A DNA stretch of 14,116 nucleotides from Alphaproteobacteria bacterium (lineage in GTDB: Bacteria > Pseudomonadota > Alphaproteobacteria > ATCC43930 > CGMCC-115725), in contig JAFMSA010000040.1 in assembly GCA_017353855.1 (NCBI GenBank), positions 1 through 14,116 of the forward strand. The letters are read 5' to 3'. The notes beneath the pieces were generated by a model. The model was not told the DNA's origin. It did no database searches and saw only the letters and a list, made by a program, of their open reading frames with translations. The position numbers were made by a program, and so were the translations under genes. Of this stretch, positions 7,834-13,563 are shown in pieces; positions within the stretch are counted from its first letter, which is position 1; each line of letters opens with the position of its first letter.

Positions 7834-8531
7834 CCGGCGATCGACTGGCCGACCCCGGCGAGACGAAGCGCGTGCCACATCATTGCCGATGCGCTCGAAA
7901 TTACCGGCTTTGCGAGATCCTGTTCGAGCAGTTCCAAGACCGCCAATGTCGGCATTCCGGTACCGCTGAGAAACACGGCCTCTGCGTCCCGCCTGTCGAC
8001 ACCGCGAGCAAGACGATAGGCTCGCTCGGCGGTCTCGTCATAGATGTTTGTGACGCCCTGCAGGTTCGCGACGTCAACCACCTGCAGGCCGTGTTCTTCG
8101 AGATGCGCCTTGCCCTGCAACGTGATCTCCGGCGAATAGGGCGCGCCCAGCGCGACCCGGCGCACACTGAGCCGCTCCAGCGCGCACAGGACCGAGCCGA
8201 ACGCTGTGACCACCCGAGTGCCGGCCTTGTGCTCGAGCCGCGCCAGCAGGTCGGCTTCTCCGCGGCGACCGAGATAATAGCTCGTCGCGGTGTGAGCGAT
8301 GACGACAACGTCGGGGTTCACCATCGCCAACAACTCGATGCTGCTGTCGAGACTATCCACCATCATGCGGTTGCGCTCGTGCTGCCCATCGAGCGAGCCG
8401 CCGACGCCGCGTGCGGTCATTCGGTGGAAATGGACTGAGACGCCTTGCGGCGCCAAGGCGATCATCTCGGGTTCTACCGTCGGGTTTCCCGGGGGCACCA
8501 GGAACCCCAGTCTCGCTCGCCAGCCGATCAT
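7806..8531 (-). CDS. Maleate isomerase/Asp-Glu racemase superfamily protein lacking catalytic Cys
   Basis: This 241-residue protein has the fold of maleate cis-trans isomerases and arylmalonate decarboxylases. The N-terminal RLGFLVPPGNPTVEPEM (7-23) matches the family's substrate-binding loop, including its Asn16. VNPDVVVIAHTATSYYLG (71-88) and AEAVFLSGTGMPTLAVLE (183-200) are the two loops that normally each carry a catalytic Cys. Here those positions are Ala82 and Gly190. The only Cys is in helix AFGSVLCALERL. So either the chemistry differs from the two-base mechanism or the protein is not a racemase/isomerase. The ATG at 8531 has a G-run ribosome site that lies inside an IS200/IS605-like hairpin. 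It sits beside the CoA-transferase block, suggesting a small-acid substrate (inference). Confidence 0.82.
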   Translation of the reverse strand: MIGWRARLGFLVPPGNPTVEPEMIALAPQGVSVHFHRMTARGVGGSLDGQHERNRMMVDSLDSSIELLAMVNPDVVVIAHTATSYYLGRRGEADLLARLEHKAGTRVVTAFGSVLCALERLSVRRVALGAPYSPEITLQGKAHLEEHGLQVVDVANLQGVTNIYDETAERAYRLARGVDRRDAEAVFLSGTGMPTLAVLELLEQDLAKPVISSASAMMWHALRLAGVGQSIAGYGRLLTLS

Positions 8532-8535
8532 CGAA

Positions 8536-8560
8536 CCCCCCTGGCTTTAGACATGGGGGG
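8536..8560 (+). repeat. Left IS200/IS605-type hairpin
   Basis: Six C's (8536-8541) pair with six G's (8555-8560). T42 and G43 pair with A53 and C52, G44 faces A51, C45 pairs with G50, the loop is TTTA and T54 is bulged (numbers are last two digits of 85xx). On the other strand the G-run sits just upstream of the racemase-like ATG and provides its ribosome-binding purines. Confidence 0.65.
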
Positions 8561-8833
8561 AGCTCCGCCGCCAGGACGGAGACACCCCATTTTCCCCTGG
8601 AAGGGGCCTACTAAGAGGAGGCTTTTGGCTTGTGTTTCCCTCGCCGATGTTGCCAGGCAGCGTTTGAGTACGATCCGTTTCGTCCCCACCCCAGGGATTG
8701 TCTGCAACCGCACCTTCGAGAGGTCGGACCTGAGGAAGCATTCGGACGTCGGTCTTGAGTTCGTTGACAACGCTGTCTCCAAGTTTCTCTTCGACTGACG
8801 GGGATGAGCGCGGCTTTCGTTCGGACCGAAAGG

Positions 8834-8853
8834 CCCCGGCTTTAGCCGTGGGG
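8834..8853 (+). repeat. Right IS200/IS605-type hairpin
   Basis: CCC (8834-8836) pairs with GGG (8850-8852). CGGC (8837-8840) pairs with GCCG (8845-8848), the loop is TTTA, and T8849 is bulged. This is the same layout and orientation as the left hairpin, with the shared core GGCTTTAG. Confidence 0.65.
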
Positions 8854-8870
8854 TTGCTTACCTCTTCCGC

Positions 8871-9908
8871 TCAGGTCTTGAGGGTCGTGCGATAGTAGAT
8901 ATCCTCCAGCCGGAGTGGCTTGCTCAGCAATCCCTGCTCGAGCGAACCCTGAATTGCGCGCTCGATATTTCGTCCCATAACGTTCAGCCCGAGGGGATAC
9001 GGGTCGTCGCCGATGACGGTCCGCTGCTCCTCGAGATCCTTCCCGGGGAAGTAGAGATATGTCGAGGCCCAGTGTCTTGCCCGCTCGTAGGCGATTTCCT
9101 TGGACCGCCGGAAAGCGTCGAACAGCTCGAGCGCCACCCAGGGATGGTCGCGCAGGATACGGTTCTGTACGATGACGTGATGGTTGGGCTGGAAAAAGCG
9201 GGTCTTCCGATAAAATTCGAAGACGACGGCTTTGCCGTCATCCCCGCACAGCCTGCGCAGTCTTGGGTTGTCACGAAGCTGTGTGCCCCCCCAGCGGTCG
9301 ATGACCGTGGGATCGCCGGCGGTAACGCGTGTGTGCGGTCGGATCGCCGTGCACGCGTCGAGTTCGCCGCGGTCGAGCATTACGTCCATAGTTTGCTCGG
9401 CGGTAAGCCAGTGGTGGGTCACCCCCACCGGCCCCGCCCGGTCGAGACCCAGCGCCCCGCCATGACTAAGCTCTTTTGTGCGGCCGTTGAACCAGACATT
9501 GTCCTTGGCTTCGATGCCGTAGAGGTCCTTCAGGGTGATCCGAAACCACAGCGCCGCCGTCATGTCGTAATCCGGCACGCCGATCCGCTTGCCTCTCATA
9601 TCGGCGAGACTGGCAATGCCTGACGCCGTATTCACGTAAAGATAGGGCCAGTGGTGCCCGCGGCTCAGGAAGACTGGCAGTGCAGACCAGTCCCATCTCC
9701 TTCCGTTACTGCGTTCCAGCGCCAGCAGCGTCTCCGAAATCGACATCTCGGAGACGTCGAACTCGTCATAAAACAGGTTGCGGTAGAACAGCGTGCCGGG
9801 ATCGAGCGTGATGCAGTCGAGTTCGATATTCTGCGGCTTCACCGTCCCGTCTTTCAGCGGCTGGACGCGCGGATTGTCGGAAAAGGCCATTGTCAATCGT
9901 AGCGTCAT
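8871..9908 (-). CDS. 4,5-dihydroxyphthalate decarboxylase-like / substrate-binding-protein-fold protein
   Basis: This 345-residue protein resembles 4,5-dihydroxyphthalate decarboxylase (Pht5) and related proteins with the periplasmic-binding-protein (NMT1-like) fold. Conserved landmarks are LTMAFSDNPRVQPLKDG at the start, FDVSEMSISETLLA at about 50-63, IPVFLSR-type sequence (ALPVFLSRGHHWPYLYVN), LADMRGKRIGVPDYDMTAA, and GELDACTAIRP. It has no signal peptide, so it is more likely a cytosolic enzyme than a transporter component. I chose the ATG at 9908, which has GAGGGAGGA immediately upstream and aligns with the family start; the ATG at 10121 would add residues unlike the family. It is the last gene of the minus-strand block headed by the AraC-type regulator. 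A phthalate substrate is only a family-level suggestion, since no phthalate dioxygenase is seen here. Confidence 0.8.
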   Translation of the reverse strand: MTLRLTMAFSDNPRVQPLKDGTVKPQNIELDCITLDPGTLFYRNLFYDEFDVSEMSISETLLALERSNGRRWDWSALPVFLSRGHHWPYLYVNTASGIASLADMRGKRIGVPDYDMTAALWFRITLKDLYGIEAKDNVWFNGRTKELSHGGALGLDRAGPVGVTHHWLTAEQTMDVMLDRGELDACTAIRPHTRVTAGDPTVIDRWGGTQLRDNPRLRRLCGDDGKAVVFEFYRKTRFFQPNHHVIVQNRILRDHPWVALELFDAFRRSKEIAYERARHWASTYLYFPGKDLEEQRTVIGDDPYPLGLNVMGRNIERAIQGSLEQGLLSKPLRLEDIYYRTTLKT

Positions 9909-9915
9909 TCCTCCC

Positions 9916-10141
9916 TCACCCCGGGTCAGCCGCGGCCCACACGATCGCAAGGCCGACCGGGTGGCCCGCATGGTTCGCCGTCCTCGGATTCTGCCCGAGC
10001 CCGTCGGCATCGACAAGCTGCTCGCGCAATTCGAGCAGGTCGAGCCGGCGCGGCGCCTATACGCGCTCACCCGCCCGATGAATGGCGTTGGCGATTGCAA
10101 CCGGCTCGCGATCCGGCGCAATCAGATGCGTCGGCGCGCGT
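9916..10141 (-). pseudogene. Unidentified gene remnant with an internal stop
   Basis: In a single minus-strand frame, protein-like sequence reads through THLIAPDREPVAIANAIH, meets a TAG at 10057-10059, then continues in the same frame through LDLLELREQLVDADGLGQN and HAGHPVGLAIVWAAADPG to a TGA at 9916-9918. That stop sits just before the ribosome site of the next gene, as at a normal gene junction. I do not recognise the family. It could be the end of a broken gene of the same operon, or chance open sequence in GC-rich DNA. Confidence 0.35.
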
Positions 10142-10142
10142 T

Positions 10143-10640
10143 TCAGACGACGACAATCCGGCCGTTCTGACGGACGACGCGGGGACCCTCGGCGTAATAT
10201 CCGCCAAGCTCGCCGATGTGGCGAACGGCAAAGGAGGAGACCGCCGGATCTCGGCCAGGCCTGTCGCGACCGCATCGGCGCCGATCAGCCTCTCGTAGAT
10301 CTGCTTGGCCCGATACGGCGGGTATGCGGGCCAGATCGGCGCCCGCAGCGATCCTGCTCCAATCAACCAGGCCCGGCGAATTCAGCAGAAGGAGAGATCG
10401 AGCCGATCGTCAATCGTCGCATCATAGAAGGGCGCCCGGGCCGCATAACCGCCTTGCACGTCCCATGTGCGCCGGACCGCGGCTGCGACACGGAGCAAAG
10501 GGTTCGCACATGCCGCTGCGCATGTCACGCCCCCGTCGCAGAGCCTGGCGCACCTGCCGGTACGGGTCGGATCCCTGTCGGGTGTGCCGGAGCGGGCGAG
10601 GATTGCCCGGTACCGAGCGTTCGCGCCGCCAGCGAGATCG
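10143..10640 (-). pseudogene. Unidentified gene remnant, frameshifted
   Basis: Between the CoA-transferase stop and 10143 the minus strand shows protein-like pieces with no intact gene. One frame reads VRRTWDVQGGYAARAPFYD and TIDDRLDLSF, reaches a TGA at 10382-10384, and continues with RAPIWPAYPPYRAKQIYERL and GADAVATGLAEI. Near 10250 the sense shifts frame to VSSFAVRHIGELGGYYAEGP and VVRQNGRIVVV, ending at a TGA (10143-10145). One stop and one frameshift would explain the pattern. I cannot name the family. Its place between two intact same-strand genes suggests it was once an operon member. The boundary at 10640 is approximate. Confidence 0.4.
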
Positions 10641-10645
10641 GTTCT

Positions 10646-11839
10646 TCAGATCACGCCATCCTGACGCAGGCGTTCGAGCTCCTCGCTCCCCACGCCGCAC
10701 AGCTCGCGCAGCAACGCTTCGCTATGCTCGCCGAGAAGCGGCGGACGGGTTACCTCCGCCGGCGACTCCGACAATTTCATCGGACAGCCGACGGTCTTGT
10801 ACGTGCCGCGGGTCGGGTAGTCGATGTCAATGATCATCTCGCGCGCCTTCAGATGCGGGTCGGCCAACACCTCTCCGGTATCCTGGCAAGCGCCGCACGG
10901 CACGCCGGCCTCTCCCAACAGGCGCATCACCTCGTATTTGCTGCGCTGGCGTGTCCATTCCTCGATGATCGCGTTCAGCGCCTGGCGATTTTCCCAGCGC
11001 ATTTCCGCGGTGCTGAAGCGAGGGTCGTCGGCCAATTCGGGCCGGCCCATCGCCTGCGCCATCGCCGGCCACATTTGCTGCTGCGCGGTGATGAATACGT
11101 AATCGTTGGACCCGCCCGGCGCACATGGGTACGTCGTGCTGGGCACGCCTTGGCCGAGCTGGTTGCCGCGACGCGGCATCGCCTGGCCGAACCGTTGGTG
11201 GTCGCGCAGACTGACGCGGATCAGGTTCACGACCGCGTCCTGCATTGAGACCTCGACATGCTGCCCGCGACCGGAATTGTGACGCTGCTGCAGTGCGGCG
11301 AGAATGCCGATCGCCATGTGCATGCCCGTCCCCGAATCGCCGATTGCCGGCAGCACGTAAGTCGGCGGGTTTTCCGGAAAGCCGGTGACGCTCATCGCGC
11401 CGCCCATTGCCTGCGCGACCGGCTCGAAGCTCTTATACTTCGCATAGGGCCCATAGCTGCCAAAGCCCTTGATCGTGGCATAGATCAGCCGCGGGTTGAT
11501 TTCCGACAGGACCTGCCAGCCGAGCCCGAGCCGGTCGAGCGCGCCCGGGCTGAAATTCTCGACAAGAACATCGGATTTGGCGATCAGTGCCTTGAACAAC
11601 TCCTTGCCCCTGCCGGTCTTCAGATTGAGCGTCAGGCTGCGCTTGTTGGCGTTGAACAACAAGAAGAACAGGCTGTCGCTATCCTGGTCGCGCATGTTGC
11701 GGCGCGCTATGTCTCCCCCCTTCGGCTCTTCGAGCTTGATGACATCGGCGCCGAGAAAACCGAGAATCTGCGCGCAAGCAGGGCCAGCCTGGTTATGAGT
11801 CATGTCGACGACACGAATACCCGTCAGCGCTTTGTCCAT
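10646..11839 (-). CDS. CaiB/BaiF family CoA-transferase, formyl-CoA-transferase-like
   Basis: This 397-residue class III CoA-transferase moves CoA between carboxylic acids through an aspartyl-CoA anhydride. It aligns closely with formyl-CoA:oxalate CoA-transferase (Frc): VDMTHNQAGPACAQ (11-24), FNANKRSLTLNLKT (62-75), VENFSPGALDRLG (93-105), AIGDSGTGMHMAIG (165-178) with the catalytic Asp168, and RPPLLGEHSEALL near the C-terminus. However Asn48 stands where Frc has the active-site Trp48, and the glycine-rich GGGGQ loop is replaced by a shorter RRGNQLGQGVPSTTYP. It is therefore probably not an oxalate enzyme. The ATG at 11839 has GAGGAGGG upstream; the ATG at 11866 would add nine non-family residues. 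The upstream AraC-type gene is the likely regulator. Confidence 0.9.
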   Translation of the reverse strand: MDKALTGIRVVDMTHNQAGPACAQILGFLGADVIKLEEPKGGDIARRNMRDQDSDSLFFLLFNANKRSLTLNLKTGRGKELFKALIAKSDVLVENFSPGALDRLGLGWQVLSEINPRLIYATIKGFGSYGPYAKYKSFEPVAQAMGGAMSVTGFPENPPTYVLPAIGDSGTGMHMAIGILAALQQRHNSGRGQHVEVSMQDAVVNLIRVSLRDHQRFGQAMPRRGNQLGQGVPSTTYPCAPGGSNDYVFITAQQQMWPAMAQAMGRPELADDPRFSTAEMRWENRQALNAIIEEWTRQRSKYEVMRLLGEAGVPCGACQDTGEVLADPHLKAREMIIDIDYPTRGTYKTVGCPMKLSESPAEVTRPPLLGEHSEALLRELCGVGSEELERLRQDGVI

Positions 11840-11906
11840 GCTCGCCCTCCTCGAATGACAGTGCATACGCCTGGCATCAGCCTAGCATTGCAGACTGAGT
11901 GCCACC

Positions 11907-11921
11907 AAGCCGCCGCGGCTT
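11907..11921. promoter_or_regulatory. Perfect 7-bp inverted repeat between regulator and CoA-transferase
   Basis: AAGCCGC, one C, then GCGGCTT form a perfect inverted repeat in the 162-base gap downstream of the AraC-type gene and about 70 bases upstream of the CoA-transferase start. It could be an operator or a weak terminator for the regulator. There is no T-run on either strand, so an intrinsic terminator is doubtful. Confidence 0.25.
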
Positions 11922-12001
11922 GCCCGGGCAGCCGCCGCAGTGAAGCTCGATCGGCAGTGGTCAGGCACCGTTCCAAACCACAGCTCTTCGGCGCGGCATC
12001 C

Positions 12002-13060
12002 TCATGGACGGCGCGCGAGCCGGGACGGGTGCATCCTCGCCCGCCCGGGCGACATGCCGAACCACCGCTTGAACGCATGATTGAACGCGGAAAGCTCCGA
12101 ATAACCGAGCAGCCAAGCGATCTGTTGGAGTGAGATGCGCTCATCCGCGAGGTAACGACGGGCCAGCCGGTTGCGCAGGTGGTCGAGAATTTCGCTGAAA
12201 GACGTGCCCTCCTCGGCAAGGTATCGCGTGAATGACCGCGTGCTCAAACCGAGCTGCCGCGCGACTGTTGCAGCCTGCGCCCTGCCGCCGGGGAGCAGGC
12301 GGAGGAGCTGGTTCTCGACCATGCTTCGCAGTCCGGTTACCGACCGCCGCTCGGCAAGCAGGTCGTCGGCGTGCGCGGTCAGCAGCTTGAGCAGATGGCT
12401 GTCCGCGGAAACTATCGGCAGCTCGACGACACTTTGTGGGAAGGCCCAGCTGTCCGCGGGCTGCGCGAACGCGACCGGGCAGCGCATAATGCGGTGGATT
12501 TCCCTCAGGCCCGAACGCCTGGTGTGCACGAAGGTCACGCGTGACGGCGCGATATCGCGGTTGGTCAGCAAGCGCAGCATGCGAATGAGACCCAGTGCAA
12601 TGAACTCGGCAAACTGTGCGGGGGGTTCGTCCTGCGCGCGCGCAGGATGGACAGTCATGACCGTCTCATCGTCGTGCCGCGCGACCTCCACGAGGACTGC
12701 TTCGGTTGCCGTTCCGGCATATCGCGCCAAGTGTTCGAGCGCTTCCAGGACCGTTCCCGAAGAAGCGGCAAGATAGAAGAGGATGCCTGCGCGGCGCATG
12801 TCCATTTCTGCCGCGACATGCAGTCCCAGCAGCGGGTCGTTCATCTCTCTGGCGGCGAGCTCGAGGAACCGGTACTCCGAAGTGGCGGATATGGTGCCGC
12901 GGCCCTGCGACAATTGACCTCGCGAGATCCCGGCTTTGGCCAAGAGCGGCCCGGCGTCAATGGCGTTTCGTTCCAGATAGCCTAATGTTTCCCCCGCACC
13001 GATACCCCGGGTCCACAGAAACGGACCTCCTCGAAACTCGCTGTGGGGAACCCTCTTCAC
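12002..13060 (-). CDS. AraC family transcriptional regulator (arabinose-binding-like N-terminal domain)
   Basis: This 352-residue regulator has the OruR/ArgR-like layout. The first 200 or so residues are an arabinose-binding-like effector domain (EYRFLELAAREMNDPLLGLH, AGILFYLAASSGTVLEALEH, HRIMRCPVAFAQPADSWAF). The C-terminal 100 residues are an AraC double helix-turn-helix: VARQLGLSTRSFTRYLAEEG, then ISLQQIAWLLGYSELSAFNH and FKRWFGMSPGRAR. I chose the GTG at 13060 because AGAGG lies seven bases upstream and the size fits the family. ATGs farther upstream (13132, 13444) have no ribosome site, and the second overlaps the divergent sciP-like gene. It heads a same-strand run of CoA-transferase, gene remnants and decarboxylase-like gene, and probably controls them. 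A direct repeat just upstream may be its own operator or promoter. Confidence 0.88.
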   Translation of the reverse strand: MKRVPHSEFRGGPFLWTRGIGAGETLGYLERNAIDAGPLLAKAGISRGQLSQGRGTISATSEYRFLELAAREMNDPLLGLHVAAEMDMRRAGILFYLAASSGTVLEALEHLARYAGTATEAVLVEVARHDDETVMTVHPARAQDEPPAQFAEFIALGLIRMLRLLTNRDIAPSRVTFVHTRRSGLREIHRIMRCPVAFAQPADSWAFPQSVVELPIVSADSHLLKLLTAHADDLLAERRSVTGLRSMVENQLLRLLPGGRAQAATVARQLGLSTRSFTRYLAEEGTSFSEILDHLRNRLARRYLADERISLQQIAWLLGYSELSAFNHAFKRWFGMSPGRARMHPSRLARRP

Positions 13061-13079
13061 TCCGGCACCTCTGGAAGCT

Positions 13080-13108
13080 CTTATCAAATATTTGGCGTTA
13101 ATTATCAA
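13080..13108 (-). promoter_or_regulatory. TTATCAA direct repeat, 21-bp spacing: AraC-type operator and/or promoter
   Basis: TTATCAA occurs at 13081-13087 and again at 13102-13108, exactly 21 bases (two helical turns) apart, in an AT-rich patch. AraC itself binds direct half-sites 21 bp apart. Read on the minus strand the same bases give TTGATA, a 17-base spacer and GATAAG, a passable promoter ending about 20 bases before the GTG at 13060. The two readings are compatible with autoregulation. Pattern match only. Confidence 0.4.
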
Positions 13109-13231
13109 GACGAGGGCCGACCGGGGAGCCATCTCAGGCGTAACAAAATTAACAAACAAGCGGTGCAACCCATGTGTCGGCGACCCGAACACCGGCGGTA
13201 GCGGCTCGGGAGCGGGCCGACTGAGAGACAG

Positions 13232-13552
13232 ATGGCAGAACCTAAGAGAGATGCCGGCACTCCCTTGCGCGCGAATATTGGCAGCGATTTGCCGCCAATA
13301 AACACGCAGCGTTGGTCCCCGCGACGCAAGGCCATGGTCGTCGATGCCGTGCGTAACGGCGCGCTCAGCTTTGCGGAAGCATGCGAGCGATATCAGCTTT
13401 CGGCCGAGGAGTTGACGGCTTGGCAACACGCGATGGAGAGCCACGGCACGCCGGGCTTGCGGGTCACTCGCCTGCAGATCTACCGCGACGCGCTTCCTGC
13501 GCGCACCGACGCGCCACGGGTCCCTGCTACGGGCAACCGTCGCTTCGATTAA
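13232..13552 (+). CDS. SciP-like protein (DUF1153, CtrA inhibitor family)
   Basis: This 106-residue protein belongs to DUF1153, the family of SciP, a small helix-turn-helix protein that in Caulobacter binds CtrA and blocks transcription of CtrA-activated genes. The family core is clear at residues 16-85: IGSDLPPINTQRWSPRRKAM, AVRNGALSFAEACERYQLSA and EELTAWQHAMESHGTPGLRV, ending TRLQIYR. Residues 1-15 and the basic tail after 86 are less conserved. The ATG at 13232 is the start that leaves the core complete; the ribosome site is weak (GAGA). A CtrA-family gene begins 11 bases after its stop, so the two are probably co-transcribed. This may be a paralogue of the main cell-cycle SciP rather than the master copy. 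Confidence 0.85.
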   Translation: MAEPKRDAGTPLRANIGSDLPPINTQRWSPRRKAMVVDAVRNGALSFAEACERYQLSAEELTAWQHAMESHGTPGLRVTRLQIYRDALPARTDAPRVPATGNRRFD

Positions 13553-13563
13553 CCGGGCCGGCG

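Larger units (their letters stand above)
8536..8865 (+). mobile_element. Candidate non-autonomous IS200/IS605-derived element (PATE/MITE-like)
   Basis: Two hairpins of the same unusual design lie about 300 bases apart in the same orientation, at 8536-8560 and 8834-8853. Each has a C-run/G-run lower stem, a short upper stem, a TTTA loop and a single unpaired T on the 3' side. This is the arrangement I know from ends of IS200/IS605 elements such as IS608, whose Y1 transposase reads single-stranded hairpins; same-strand rather than inverted placement fits that. The interior has no TnpA or TnpB sequence that I can recognise. A 57-codon reading frame from TTG 8625 to 8798 follows an AAGAGGAGG but resembles nothing known. 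Exact ends and target site are unresolved: TTAC occurs at 8858-8861, just outside the right hairpin. Confidence 0.55.

Noticed and set aside
8625..8798. Small 57-codon gene starting at TTG 8625 inside the hairpin-bounded segment
   Set aside because: The purine-rich site is only three bases from the TTG, and the product matches nothing I know. Kept as a note under the mobile element, not called as a gene.
8536..8865. CRISPR or integron-type repeat
   Set aside because: Only two related hairpins occur, with no periodic spacers and no integrase; the bulged-T design fits IS200/IS605 ends better.
10082..11248. Open 388-codon frame on the plus strand
   Set aside because: It is antisense to the clearly conserved CoA-transferase and to the gene remnants, with no recognisable domain.
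13098..13153. Full CtrA site TTAA-N7-TTAA
   Set aside because: The two TTAA blocks are 51 bases apart and neither has a partner at the required spacing.
13061..13444. Longer AraC-type protein starting at 13444 or 13132
   Set aside because: No ribosome site at either start, the extension lacks family similarity, and the longer form overlaps the divergent sciP-like gene.
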